Assembly: GCA_965203795.1 (NCBI GenBank) | Contig: OZ241915.1 | Coordinates: 558,001 to 622,000, forward strand | From: CBDBBY01 sp965203795 | Lineage (GTDB): Bacteria; Pseudomonadota; Alphaproteobacteria; Rhodobacterales; Rhodobacteraceae | Reading direction: 5' to 3' | DNA: 64,000 nt | Shown here: positions 25,975 through 34,770 of the stretch, piece by piece | How the letters are laid out: each line of letters opens with the position of its first letter | Position numbering within the stretch: the stretch's first letter is position 1 | The notes under the pieces: model-generated | Told to the model about the DNA's origin: nothing | Seen by the model: the letters and a program-made list of their open reading frames with translations, nothing else | The model's database searches: none | Translations under genes and position numbers: made by a program

Positions 25975-26655
25975 TCAGATGAATTCAAGCCGCCGCTCGC
26001 CGTCTTTCGTGTAGTGGAACGGCACGCGCCGAGGAGGCAGCTCGCTGTCCAGCGTTTCGAGGGCGGCCTTCAGCACCAGCCGCGATATGTAAGGCAGATC
26101 AAGGCGCGGCGCGTCCCGGGCGGCGACCCATTGCAACTCCGCCAGTTCGTTCGAAGGGGAGGAAAGGGCGTCGGGATCTCCGGTAAGGCTGACCCGGCCG
26201 ATGCGGCCTAGAAGGAACCTCGCATCGAACCGCCTGGGAAGCCCGGGCGGCGTCACGGCCCTGAAGAAATACACCAGCCGGGTTCCGCTGGGCGCTATCC
26301 CCGCTTTCGCGAAGGCTTCCCAGCCGGAACGGTTCACGGCGGCGGCCTCGTCGGCGAGGCGTTCCCCAAGCATGAGGCCGGTCTCTTCCTGCAATTCCCG
26401 GATCGCGCATGCGACCAGCGAAGCGGCCAAGTCCGGATCCGCTCCAGCCGCCAGCCTCGACATGCAGGCGCCGCACGGCATTCCGGCCAGCGTCATGCCG
26501 CGGTCCTCGGATCCGACGGCGCCGCCGGGAAACACGAACTTGTCCGGCATGAACGCCGCGCCTCGGCTGCGCCTTCCCACCAGCACTTCCGGATCGGAAT
26601 CCCGCTGGCGCATCAGCAGGACGCTCGCGGCGTCGCGAATCTCGGGACCTGCCAT
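25975..26655 (-). CDS. NUDIX hydrolase
   Basis: A 226-residue protein starting MAGPEIRDAASVLLMRQRD. MPDKFVFPGGAVGSEDRG is followed by the Nudix helix ACAIRELQEETGLML, where RExxEEtG supplies the metal-binding glutamates. A ~30-residue insert before that helix, containing CGACMSRLAAGAD, resembles the NUDT19/acyl-CoA-type group. It would hydrolyse a nucleoside-diphosphate-linked compound, possibly CoA derivatives. A GGGAGGAG stretch lies rather far (~17 bp) upstream of the ATG, so the start is moderately certain. It diverges from the EF-hand gene. Confidence 0.88.
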   Translation of the reverse strand: MAGPEIRDAASVLLMRQRDSDPEVLVGRRSRGAAFMPDKFVFPGGAVGSEDRGMTLAGMPCGACMSRLAAGADPDLAASLVACAIRELQEETGLMLGERLADEAAAVNRSGWEAFAKAGIAPSGTRLVYFFRAVTPPGLPRRFDARFLLGRIGRVSLTGDPDALSSPSNELAELQWVAARDAPRLDLPYISRLVLKAALETLDSELPPRRVPFHYTKDGERRLEFI

Positions 26656-26865
26656 TGAACGGTGTCTTCGCTGCTCCTCCCGAAATATAAGTTCCGAACG
26701 CGCAGGCAAAAGCAAACCGGACGGGCACGACGCCCGGCCCGCTTTTTCGCGGCAGGCCGCCGCGAAATTTATTTTGCACGCGCGCGACGGAAATTTCCGG
26801 ATGCCGCGTAAAACGGGTGTAGGGCAGGTTGGACTGCCGCAATGGTTCAAGGAAAGGAAACCAAC

Positions 26866-27423
26866 ATGAAGAACCGGGCAACCAAAATCATCATTGCGGG
26901 CACTGCCGCGGGCGGGATGCTGCTCGCGACGGCGATCGGCGCGGCTGCCGACGGCGGCCGGAAGGGCCACGACCGGGACCGCGGAGGCCACGGCTGGCAA
27001 GGCGGCATGTTCGGAGGCGATGTCGGCTTCGAGCAGCTGGACGCGGACGGAAACGGCGAAATCTCCAAAGAGGAGTTCGACGCGCGGCACGCGGCCTGGC
27101 TTGCGATGGTGGATGCCAACGGCGACGGAATGCTTCAGCAGCAGGAGCTTGAGGCCTACATTCTGGAGCGGATCAAGGCGATGGCGGCCGAACAGTCCGG
27201 GCGGATGATCGAGCGGCTCGACTCCGATGGCGACGGGATGGTCAGCGCCGAAGAGCTCGGCTCGAAGATGGGCAATGCCAGACGGGGCGACCGCATGTTC
27301 GACCGGCTCGACGAGGACGACAGCGGCGGAATCTCCGCCGACGAGCTGGAAGCCGCCAAGGCGATGGGAAAGAAATCGCGCGGCTCGGATGGAAAGCGTC
27401 GGCACGGCGGAAAGAGCGAGTAG
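26866..27423 (+). CDS. Exported EF-hand calcium-binding protein
   Basis: A 185-residue protein with an N-terminal signal (MKNRATKIIIAGTAAGGML, cleavage likely after GAAAD). Four canonical EF loops follow: LDADGNGEISKEEF, VDANGDGMLQQQEL, LDSDGDGMVSAEEL and LDEDDSGGISADEL. The linkers are Gly/Arg/Lys-rich. AAGGAAAGG precedes the ATG at 26866. It should bind calcium in the periplasm. It is followed by a hairpin and then the ECF sigma operon, all co-directional, which suggests a shared metal- or envelope-stress response. Confidence 0.9.
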   Translation: MKNRATKIIIAGTAAGGMLLATAIGAAADGGRKGHDRDRGGHGWQGGMFGGDVGFEQLDADGNGEISKEEFDARHAAWLAMVDANGDGMLQQQELEAYILERIKAMAAEQSGRMIERLDSDGDGMVSAEELGSKMGNARRGDRMFDRLDEDDSGGISADELEAAKAMGKKSRGSDGKRRHGGKSE

Positions 27424-27435
27424 CAGGGGATTGCC

Positions 27436-27466
27436 GTTCCGCCCGGCGGACTCCGCCGGGCGGAAC
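27436..27466 (+). terminator. Strong hairpin downstream of the EF-hand gene
   Basis: Arms GTTCCGCCCGGCGGA and TCCGCCGGGCGGAAC are perfect reverse complements around one C. No T-run follows, so it may be an attenuator, an RNA-stability element or a Rho-assisted terminator rather than a classical intrinsic terminator. Confidence 0.55.
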
Positions 27467-27527
27467 GCCGCAAGCGCAGCGAGGCCAATGGAAGAATGCC
27501 GCTTCGGCGAACCCGGCCGGACGTCCT

Positions 27528-28088
27528 ATGATCGGCCAAAACGACGACGATCTGCTTGCGCGATTCGCGGACGGGGACCGGCAAGCGGCGGCGATGCTGA
27601 TGGAACGCCATGCGCCCAAGGTGTTCAGGCTGGCGAGGTCGATGCTGGGAAATGACGCGGACGCCGAGGATGTTGCGCAGGAAGCGATGATGAGACTCTG
27701 GAGGCAGGCTCCGAACTGGCAGCCGGGCCGGGCCAAGGCTTCGACTTGGCTTTGGCGCGTCACGGCGAATCTCTGCATCGATCGGAACCGGAACCGGAAT
27801 TCCGCGCCGGACGGCCGGATCGCGGAAGCGGCCTCCGAATTGCCGACGGCCGAGGAGCGGATGATCGCATCGGACCGGGCGGCGGCGCTGCGCCGGGCGC
27901 TTCTCGGCATCCCCGCCAGGCAGCGCGCCGCAGTGGTGCTTCGGCACTTGGAAGGGCTTTCCAATCCCGAAGTCGCCTCGGCGCTCGGCGTCAGCGTCGA
28001 AGCCGCCGAGAGCCTTGTCTCCAGAGGCGTGCGCGGACTCAGGAGGCAGCTTCTCGGAAGAAGGGAGGAACTGCGATGGCAAGGCTGA
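27528..28088 (+). CDS. ECF-type RNA polymerase sigma factor
   Basis: A 186-residue sigma-70-family protein of ECF length. Region 2 contains DAEDVAQEAMMRLWRQAP and the DNA-melting WLWRVTANLCIDRNR. Region 4 has the helix-turn-helix RQRAAVVLRHLEGLSNPEVA followed by ALGVSVEAAESLVSRGVRGL. There is no sigma-1 or region-3 domain. It overlaps the next gene by 13 bp and is the first of three overlapping genes, the usual arrangement for an ECF factor and its membrane regulator. The inducing signal is probably metal or envelope stress, inferred from the third gene. Confidence 0.92.
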   Translation: MIGQNDDDLLARFADGDRQAAAMLMERHAPKVFRLARSMLGNDADAEDVAQEAMMRLWRQAPNWQPGRAKASTWLWRVTANLCIDRNRNRNSAPDGRIAEAASELPTAEERMIASDRAAALRRALLGIPARQRAAVVLRHLEGLSNPEVASALGVSVEAAESLVSRGVRGLRRQLLGRREELRWQG

Positions 28089-28474
28089 CCGGAAACCCCG
28101 ACGAGGACGGCGGCCTCGGCGGGCTCGAGGCCTATTTCGAAGCCGAGAGGGCCGACGCCCCCCGGCTCTCCGCCGGGATGCGGCAGGCGATCCTGAGGGA
28201 CGCCGATGCCGCGTTGAGGGAAATGGCCCCGTCCCGGACGGAGGCAAGAGAACCGGCGGGCTCTGCCTCCAAGCAGCGCTCGTTCCGTTCCCGCCTCCGG
28301 CTTGCGCTCGTGTTCGCGGGATCCGCCGCCGCCGGACTTGGGACCGGCTATGCGGTCGCCGGTAGCGAGGCATTTGATCCGGGCACGATACTCGGAGGGT
28401 ACGAATCGGCGGCGGATCCGGACGTGTTCACCGGCGTCGAGGGAATGCTGCTTGGAGATACTGCTGATGGCTGA
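28076..28474 (+). CDS. Single-pass membrane protein, candidate anti-sigma factor
   Basis: A 132-residue protein starting MARLTGNPDEDGG, with AAGGGAGGAA upstream inside the sigma gene. The N-terminal ~75 residues are acidic and helical (LEAYFEAERADAP, MRQAILRDADAALREM). One membrane helix (LALVFAGSAAAGLGTGYAVAG) is followed by a short ~30-residue outside segment. No zinc anti-sigma motif is seen. Position (overlapping the sigma gene and the sensor gene) and topology fit an anti-sigma factor, but the family is not recognised, so the role is inference. Confidence 0.6.
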   Translation: MARLTGNPDEDGGLGGLEAYFEAERADAPRLSAGMRQAILRDADAALREMAPSRTEAREPAGSASKQRSFRSRLRLALVFAGSAAAGLGTGYAVAGSEAFDPGTILGGYESAADPDVFTGVEGMLLGDTADG

Positions 28475-28967
28475 GGAGAAAAGGCCCGGCGGGTTCAGAC
28501 GGAACTGGCTCCGGGTCGCGCTGATTGCGTCGCTTTGCGTGAACCTGCTGGTCGTCGGCGCAGTCGGCGGCGTTCTGCTGAAATGGTCCGGCTGGCAGCA
28601 CCGCGATGTCGGAAGATTGATGAGCCCGGCCGGCCTCGGCCCGATTGTCCAGGCGTTCGACCGGGATCGCCGCTCGGAGCTGGGCCGGAAGGTCCGCTCG
28701 CGCGGATTCGGCCCGCGCAGCTTCGAGTCGGCCGGACGGAGCCAGCTGGAGGGCTTGATCGCAGTGCTGAACGAACGTCCGTACCGGCCGGAGGAACTGG
28801 ACGCGCGGTTCGCGGAGCAGCGCCGGTCGTTTCTGGTCCGAATGGAGGCGGGGCACGAACTGCTGGCGGAACAGATCGGCGCGATGTCCGACGAGGAGCG
28901 AAGCGAATTCGCTTCGCGCCTGGAGCATTGGTACGACCCGCGCGGCCGCGAAGGCAAGCACCGCTGA
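28467..28967 (+). CDS. Periplasmic heavy-metal sensor-like protein (Metal_resist/CpxP-like)
   Basis: A 166-residue protein. One N-terminal membrane anchor (LRVALIASLCVNLLVVGAVGGVLL) is followed by an all-helical domain with regularly spaced Arg/Glu: RRSELGRKVRSRG, LEGLIAVLNERPYRPEELD, FAEQRRSFLVRMEAGHELL, MSDEERSEFASRLEHW. This is the CnrX/ZraP/CpxP-like arrangement of the Metal_resist family. The ATG overlaps the previous gene by 8 bp. It would sense metals or misfolded proteins in the periplasm and signal through the membrane protein to the sigma factor. Confidence 0.8.
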   Translation: MAEEKRPGGFRRNWLRVALIASLCVNLLVVGAVGGVLLKWSGWQHRDVGRLMSPAGLGPIVQAFDRDRRSELGRKVRSRGFGPRSFESAGRSQLEGLIAVLNERPYRPEELDARFAEQRRSFLVRMEAGHELLAEQIGAMSDEERSEFASRLEHWYDPRGREGKHR

Positions 28968-29040
28968 CGCGCCCGCCCGAGGAGCTTCAATCAGAATGTA
29001 ATGCGTTCCGCCGATGTGGCCGCCAAGAGCGGCGGCGAGG

Positions 29041-30171
29041 CTACCGGAGCGTGAATTCGTTGATGAGGTGCCTCACCACGGCCTGAGCCGCTTCCTCCGC
29101 GTCCGCGCCGGACACAGCGGCGAGAGCATGGGCGCGCCGCTGGCGGTCCGTGGAGTTCCCGTTCTTCACGATCCCGCGGATGCCCTCCAATTCCTCAAGG
29201 CACTCAAGCTCCGCCGCGTCCTCCGACAGGAGCTCGATCAGCTCTTCGACCAGGTCGGGATAGGGAATCAGCTTGACCTTGCCGTGGTCGACCAGCTCCG
29301 CCTTGATGCCGTATCTCATCGCCCGCCAGCGGTTCTCGTTGATGAGCGTCGGGGCATAGCTTCGCCAGCGCTGGTTCTGCGATCGCAGCCGGTACAGGTA
29401 GGCGATGAGCGACTGGAACAGCGCGCTTATCGAGATCGCCTCGTCCAGCTTGCTGCAGACGTCCGTTATCCTCTGCTCGATCGTCGGGAACCGCGCGGAC
29501 GGCCGGATGTCCCACCAGATCTTGGTCGCGTCCTCCAAGCATTCCGCTTCGACAAGATGGCCGATCAGGCGCCGGTACTCCCCGTAGGATGACAGCGGGT
29601 CGGGAAGGCCGGTTCTCGGCAAGGCGTCGAACACCGTCAGCCGGTACGACGCCAAGCCGGTGTCCTCGCCCTCCCACAGCGGCGACGAGCAAGAAAGCGC
29701 AAGCAGATGCGGCAGAAAGTACGTCGCCTGGAGCATAAGGTCGATCCGCAGATCCTCGTCCTCGATCCCGATGTGGTTGTGCATTCCGCAAATCAGGAGC
29801 CTGCGGGCGGCGTGGCCCAGATCCTGCCGCAGCGCGGCGTACCGCTCCTTCCGGGTATGCGTCTGCTCTCGCCAGCGGGCGAACGGATGCGTCGAGGCGG
29901 CGATCACGCCGTAGCCGAACTCCGAGGCGGCGGCGGCCACGCAGGCCCGCAGTTCGCCGAGCTCCTCCGCGGCGAGCTTCATTTTGCTGTGCGGCCGCGT
30001 CCCCACTTCGACCTGGCACTGGAGGTACTCGTTCATCACGCGGTCGTCCGCGCACTTTCTGCACTCCTCCATGAACCCGGGATCAGGGGAACGCACCAAG
30101 TCGTACGACTCACGGTCGACGACCAAGTACTCCTCTTCTATCCCTATCGTGAATTCCGGCTTGGCAGGCAT
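29041..30171 (-). CDS. Carboxylate-amine ligase, YbdK/GCS2 family
   Basis: A 376-residue enzyme starting MPAKPEFTIGIEEEYLVVDR, the hallmark opening of the glutamate-cysteine-ligase-2 family. Further motifs are LQCQVEVGTRPH, then ICGMHNHIGIED with the metal/ATP-site His, and NENRWRAMRYG near the end. YbdK-type enzymes have weak glutamate-cysteine ligase activity in vitro; the natural product is mostly unknown. It converges on the metal-sensor gene and is followed upstream by a tRNA gene on the same strand. Confidence 0.9.
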   Translation of the reverse strand: MPAKPEFTIGIEEEYLVVDRESYDLVRSPDPGFMEECRKCADDRVMNEYLQCQVEVGTRPHSKMKLAAEELGELRACVAAAASEFGYGVIAASTHPFARWREQTHTRKERYAALRQDLGHAARRLLICGMHNHIGIEDEDLRIDLMLQATYFLPHLLALSCSSPLWEGEDTGLASYRLTVFDALPRTGLPDPLSSYGEYRRLIGHLVEAECLEDATKIWWDIRPSARFPTIEQRITDVCSKLDEAISISALFQSLIAYLYRLRSQNQRWRSYAPTLINENRWRAMRYGIKAELVDHGKVKLIPYPDLVEELIELLSEDAAELECLEELEGIRGIVKNGNSTDRQRRAHALAAVSGADAEEAAQAVVRHLINEFTLR

Positions 30172-30335
30172 GGATCAATGCTCCGGTCGGTTGGCGGAAC
30201 CCGGTCGCGGACATCCGTTCCGGCTTATCCGGGCGCGCAGCGCAACATGTGCCGACTCCCACCGTTCTTCAAGTGCCGACCGGCACGAGACCCGTCGGCT
30301 GGCCCGGCAAAATGCGCTTGGAGGAAAGGGGACAA

Positions 30336-30410
30336 TGGCAGTCCCTAGGGGAATCGAACCCCTCTTTCCAGGTTGAAAACCTGGCGTCCTAACCGATAGA
30401 CGAAGGGACC
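30336..30410 (-). tRNA. tRNA-Glu (anticodon TTC), CCA encoded
   Basis: On the minus strand the cloverleaf reads GGTCCCT / AGGGACT for the acceptor stem (terminal G-U pair), GTCT...GGAC for the D stem, and CCAGG-TTTTCAA-CCTGG for the anticodon arm with TTC at 34-36. The T arm is GAGGGGTTCGATTCCCCT. The encoded CCA end is at 30336-30338. All arms pair and 75 nt is a normal length. Confidence 0.97.
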
Positions 30411-30469
30411 GCATTGCACTCCGCCCGGCAGATATTTCCTGCCGTCAGGAATTGCAAGACGCGCCTCGC

Positions 30470-32260
30470 TCACCGCGTCGGCTTGGCGTCCTCAATCAGG
30501 AATTGCGGGCGCCTCCGCCCCCTGAACGCGTCGATCTCGAACGTGCCCGCGAAATGCGCGGTTTCGCCCAGCAGCTTCGGCAGGGTTCCGCAGAGGGGAT
30601 TCCCGGGGCGCGGAAACGCGACCGCGCTGATCTTGCGGCCCATTCCGTCGGCGAGGCCGACCCTGACGATGTTTCCGAAGTCCCTGCAGTACGTGACGCG
30701 CTGGCTCGCCAGCGCCCACTTCGGCTCAGGCGAGCCGGATCCGTAGGGCCCGGCCTGCTCCAGCGATTCGATCGTTTCCGCAGTGATCGAGTCCTGCGAC
30801 ACCTGCGCGTCGAGACGGAGTTCCCGATTCGCGCGGGCCGTCGAAGCCGTGCGCTCCGCCACAATCTCTCCCAGCCGCTCCATGGCCGACCCGATCTTCG
30901 ACTCCTCGACATCAAGACCCACGGCCATGCTGTGCCCTCCGGCCTTCGCAAGCAGCCGCTCCCGGAGGCATTGGCCGACGGCGGCCTCCAGATCCACGCC
31001 GGGAATCGATCTTCCCGACCCGCGTCCGCGGCCCGAATCCACGCCGATCACGATTGCAGGGCGATCGCTCCACTCGACCAGCCGCGCGGCGACGATTCCG
31101 ACAATTCCAGGATGCCAGCCCGACTCGGCCGCCCACACGACCGGAGCGTCCAGCCCCCGGCGCTCCGCTTGCGCGACCGCGGCCTCGGCAACGGTGTCCG
31201 CGCGCCTCCGCCGTTCGCTGTTCAGATGGTCGAGATCCCGCGCGATGGCGGCAGCTGCCGGACCGTCGGCTTCGCTCAAAAGCCCGGCGCCCAGTTTCGA
31301 CCGTCCCATTCTCCCGCCCGCATTGATTCGGGGTCCGATTCGGAATCCCAGATCCGACGCCTTCAGCGGGCCCTTCAGCCTCGAAACGTCCGCGATGGCC
31401 GCAAGTCCCGGCCTCGCCCTCCGGCGCATGACTTCAAGTCCCTGCCGGACGAACGCCCGGTTCAGGCCGACCAGCGGCACCACATCCGCCACCGTGGCCA
31501 AAGCGACCAGATCCAGCATGGGAATGAGGTCGGGCTCCGGCAAGCCTTCCGCCCTCATCGTCCGGTTCGCAGCCACCAGGAACAGGTACGCGACCCCTGC
31601 CGCGCACAGATGCTGCAGATCGCCGGATTCGTCGCGCCTGTTGGGATTCACGACCGCGAAGGCCGGCGGAAGTTCGTCCGGCCCCCTGTGGTGGTCGACC
31701 ACTATGACGTCGGCGCCGTCCGAGGCCTTGATCGCTTCGGGCGAAGACGTGCCGCAGTCGACGCAGACAATCAGGTCGTGGCTGCTCGCCAAGAGGGACA
31801 TGGCGTCCGGGTTCGGCCCGAAGCCCTCCGAGATCCGGTCCGGCACGTAAACCGTCGGCTCGACCCCGAATTCCCTGAGCCAGCACGTCAGCAGCGCGGC
31901 GGCGCTTCCGCCGTCGACATCGTAGTCCGCGAAGATCGCGACCCGCTGCCGGCGCTTCGCGGCGAACGCGAGCCGCTTGGCGGCCGCATCCATGTCGAGC
32001 AGTTCGGAAGGATCGCGCATGAGGTCGCGAAGCTTGGGTTCCAGATAGGCCACCTCCGATCCCGGCGGCAGATCGAACCTGGCCAGCACGCGGCAAAGCA
32101 GGTTCGGCAGGCCTGTGCTCTGGGCTATCGACGAGGCGCGCCGGTCCTCAGGAAGCGTCGGGCCGACCCACCGTCGCCCCGTCACGGAACGCTCGACCCC
32201 GAGAAACGCATCCCCCGGCGGCGAATCCGCTCCGCCCTGCCCGGAATCCGTCCCGGTCAA
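30470..32260 (-). CDS. recJ: Single-stranded-DNA exonuclease RecJ
   Basis: A 596-residue DHH-family nuclease. It has FADYDVDGGSAAALL (motif I), CVDCGTSSPEA, VVDHHRGPDELP (the DHH motif) and, in the DHHA1 domain, RINAGGRMGRSKLG; an OB-like C-terminal domain follows. RecJ degrades single-stranded DNA 5' to 3' in recombination and mismatch repair. I place the start at TTG 32260, whose bases overlap the glpX stop (TTGA), because conserved-looking FLGVERSVTGRRW lies between it and the next start, GTG 32185. No good ribosome site is visible for either, so coupling to glpX translation is likely. Confidence 0.92.
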   Translation of the reverse strand: MTGTDSGQGGADSPPGDAFLGVERSVTGRRWVGPTLPEDRRASSIAQSTGLPNLLCRVLARFDLPPGSEVAYLEPKLRDLMRDPSELLDMDAAAKRLAFAAKRRQRVAIFADYDVDGGSAAALLTCWLREFGVEPTVYVPDRISEGFGPNPDAMSLLASSHDLIVCVDCGTSSPEAIKASDGADVIVVDHHRGPDELPPAFAVVNPNRRDESGDLQHLCAAGVAYLFLVAANRTMRAEGLPEPDLIPMLDLVALATVADVVPLVGLNRAFVRQGLEVMRRRARPGLAAIADVSRLKGPLKASDLGFRIGPRINAGGRMGRSKLGAGLLSEADGPAAAAIARDLDHLNSERRRRADTVAEAAVAQAERRGLDAPVVWAAESGWHPGIVGIVAARLVEWSDRPAIVIGVDSGRGRGSGRSIPGVDLEAAVGQCLRERLLAKAGGHSMAVGLDVEESKIGSAMERLGEIVAERTASTARANRELRLDAQVSQDSITAETIESLEQAGPYGSGSPEPKWALASQRVTYCRDFGNIVRVGLADGMGRKISAVAFPRPGNPLCGTLPKLLGETAHFAGTFEIDAFRGRRRPQFLIEDAKPTR

Positions 32261-33198
32261 GCGTCGGCGACCGGGTGGCGGTAGATCATCCTCCGCATGG
32301 ATCCCGTTCGGGAGCGCAGCAGAACGGTTTCGGCTTCCAAATAGCCATCGCCGCGGGCGATGCCGCGCAGCAGCGAACCGCTGGTCACGCCGGTGGCCGC
32401 GAAGATCACGTGGCCGCCAACCAGATCGTTGCGGGAATACATGCGGTCGAAGTCGGAGATTCCGGCGCGGCGCGCCCGCTCCCGCTCTGATTCGCTGCGG
32501 AAGACAAGCTTGCACGCGAGCTGTCCGCCCAGGCATTTGAGTGCAGCCGCGGCGAGCACGCCTTCGGGCGCACCGCCGATCCCCATGTAAACGTCGATCC
32601 CGGTGGTTTCGGGGTCCGTGCAATGCATGATCGCGGCAACGTCGCCATCCGTGATCATGCGGATCGACGCGCCGGCGGAACGGAGTTCAGCGACTAGGTC
32701 CGAATGCCGCGGCCGGTCCAGCACGCATGCCGCGATGCCCTCCGGTTCGCAGCCCTTCGATTTGGCGAGCGCACGGATTCGCTCGGCGGGCTCCATGTCG
32801 AGCGTCACCACGCCCGCGGGATATCCGGGGCCGACAGCCAACTTCTCCATGTACACGTCCGGCGCGTTCAGGACCGACCCCTTCGGACCCATCGCGATGA
32901 CGGTCAGCGCGTTGGGCATGTCTTTCGCCGTCAATGCGGTGCCTTCGAGCGGGTCCAACGCGATGTCGACTTGAGGTCCGTCCCCGGTGCCGACGGCTTC
33001 CCCGATGTAGAGCATCGGCGCTTCGTCGCGTTCGCCTTCGCCGATGACGACGGTGCCGTCGATGTCCAGAAGGTTCAGCTGCGTGCGCATCGCGTCTGTA
33101 GCAGCTTGGTCGGCTGCCGTTTCGTCGCCGCGCCCTACGAACCTAGCCGACGCCAGCGCCGCGGCTTCGGAAACCCGCGCGAGGCCGAGCGAAAGCAT
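32257..33198 (-). CDS. glpX: Fructose-1,6-bisphosphatase class II
   Basis: A 313-residue enzyme beginning MLSLGLARVSEAAALASARF, which aligns with the usual GlpX start. IDGTVVIGEGERDEAPML and ALDPLEGTALTAKDMPNAL are the metal- and phosphate-binding motifs; MGIGGAPEGVLAAAALKCLG follows. It hydrolyses fructose-1,6-bisphosphate in gluconeogenesis. The ATG at 33198 has GGAGGA 13 bp upstream; in-frame GTG 33246 and TTG 33252 are alternatives that would bring it within 20 bp of hom. hom-glpX-recJ is a conserved alphaproteobacterial order. Confidence 0.93.
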   Translation of the reverse strand: MLSLGLARVSEAAALASARFVGRGDETAADQAATDAMRTQLNLLDIDGTVVIGEGERDEAPMLYIGEAVGTGDGPQVDIALDPLEGTALTAKDMPNALTVIAMGPKGSVLNAPDVYMEKLAVGPGYPAGVVTLDMEPAERIRALAKSKGCEPEGIAACVLDRPRHSDLVAELRSAGASIRMITDGDVAAIMHCTDPETTGIDVYMGIGGAPEGVLAAAALKCLGGQLACKLVFRSESERERARRAGISDFDRMYSRNDLVGGHVIFAATGVTSGSLLRGIARGDGYLEAETVLLRSRTGSMRRMIYRHPVADA

Positions 33199-33265
33199 GC
33201 GGTCCCGGAATTCCTCCGCGCCGGTCACGGGATTCGCCGTCCGCACGCGCAAAGGGCGCGGCGGA

Positions 33266-34552
33266 CTAGACCTCTTCGATCCGGATCGAAACGGGATCGC
33301 ACAGGGCGACTCCTGATTCCCGGATATCGCCGAGCGCGTCGTCGAGCTTCGCGCGCGTCGTCTTGTGGGTGACCATGATCACGGGCGCAGCCCGGTCGTC
33401 GTGGCCGTACTGCCTCATCCTGTTGATGGACACTCCGGCGGCGCCGAGCGCGCCGGCGACAATCGCCAGGACTCCCGGCTCGTCCTTGAGCAGAAGCCTC
33501 AGATAGTACGGCGCGGTCGCCTCGGCATGGTCGGGCGCCAAGCGCGCCAGCGACGCCGCCGGCTGGCCGAACGTTGTGTTACGCTGCCCGCGGGCGATAT
33601 CCATGACGTCGCTGAGGACCGCCGAGGCTGTAGGCCCCTGTCCCGCGCCGGCCCCCCTCAGGAAGACCGGGCCCGTCTGGTCGCCATCAAGCACGACGAT
33701 GTTGGTGGCGTTCTCGACCTGTCCGAGAGGGGAACCTGCGGGAACCAGGCACGGCTGCATCCGCTGCTCGAGTCCGCGCGAAGACCTGCGCGCGACGCCG
33801 ACAAGCTTGACGCGGAAGCCCATGTCGCGCGCCTGCTCGATGTCGGCGGTCGAGATCCGCTCGATGCCTTCGATCCGGATTCCGCTGAAATCGACTTGGG
33901 ACCCGTAGGCGATCGACGCAAGCAGCGCCAGCTTGTGCGCCGCGTCGATGCCGCCGACGTCCAGCTTCGGATCGGCTTCCAGGTATCCGAGCGATTCGGC
34001 CTCCGCGAACACCTCGTCGTACGAAAGCCCGGCATTCTCCATCCTCGTTAGGATGTAGTTGCAGGTGCCGTTCATGATGCCCATCACACGCGTGACCTGG
34101 TTGGCCGCCATGCTTTCGGCCAGCGCCTTGACGACGGGGATGCCGCCCGCGACCGCCGCTTCGAACCTGAGCGCCCTTCCGTTGCGCTCTGCGATCTCCG
34201 CGAGACGCTGGCCGCGGACGGCGAGCATCGCCTTGTTGGCGGTGACCACGTGCTTGCCCGCGTTCAGCGCGGCCTCGACGGCATCGGCCGCGGGCCCGTC
34301 CTCGCCGCCGACAAGCTCCACGAACACGTCTATTTCGGATCCGCGCGCCTGCTTGACGGGATCGCCGACCCACTCGAACCGCGATATGTCCGCGTCGCGC
34401 TTCCTGCTGCGGTCGCGCGCGCAGACCGTCGCGACCTCTATGGGACGCCCGGCGCGGCTGGCAAGAAGCCCGCTTCGCTGCTCGAGGATTTTCAGCACGC
34501 CGATTCCGACCGTGCCGAGGCCCGCGATTCCTAGTCTGATCGGTTCTGGCAA
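33266..34552 (-). CDS. hom: Homoserine dehydrogenase
   Basis: A 428-residue enzyme. The NAD(P) motif GIAGLGTVGIGV is near the N-terminus, and VVTANKAMLA and GIMNGTCNYILTRME are the substrate-domain signatures. A C-terminal ACT domain (RLLLKDEPGVLAIVAGALG) suggests threonine feedback control. It reduces aspartate semialdehyde to homoserine for threonine and methionine synthesis. The start is TTG 34552, giving LPEPIRLGIAGLG; no in-frame ATG lies close by. First gene of the hom-glpX-recJ unit. Confidence 0.95.
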   Translation of the reverse strand: MPEPIRLGIAGLGTVGIGVLKILEQRSGLLASRAGRPIEVATVCARDRSRKRDADISRFEWVGDPVKQARGSEIDVFVELVGGEDGPAADAVEAALNAGKHVVTANKAMLAVRGQRLAEIAERNGRALRFEAAVAGGIPVVKALAESMAANQVTRVMGIMNGTCNYILTRMENAGLSYDEVFAEAESLGYLEADPKLDVGGIDAAHKLALLASIAYGSQVDFSGIRIEGIERISTADIEQARDMGFRVKLVGVARRSSRGLEQRMQPCLVPAGSPLGQVENATNIVVLDGDQTGPVFLRGAGAGQGPTASAVLSDVMDIARGQRNTTFGQPAASLARLAPDHAEATAPYYLRLLLKDEPGVLAIVAGALGAAGVSINRMRQYGHDDRAAPVIMVTHKTTRAKLDDALGDIRESGVALCDPVSIRIEEV

Positions 34553-34770
34553 GGCCGGGCCCTTGGCATGGAAGGCGTTCGGGAACTGCGCGCTGATTAC
34601 AGACTAGGATTCCGGGAATCAACAGATTACGGCTGCGGTACCCACGCCGAAAGCGGCGGTGGAGAGCCGATCCTCGCGGGCAATTGGCCCGTCGGCAGGC
34701 AAGCGTGTAAGGGGTTGCCGGGCCCGGCTGGCCGACACCCGATGCCGGGATTGGAGACGCTGCGGGCGGC

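Noticed and set aside
30336..30410. tRNA-Glu as an island attachment site
   Set aside because: No integrase or partial tRNA-Glu copy was found nearby; the flanks are core genes.
34553..34770. Possible SAM or other riboswitch before hom
   Set aside because: I could not draw any known aptamer core on the minus strand, so nothing is called.
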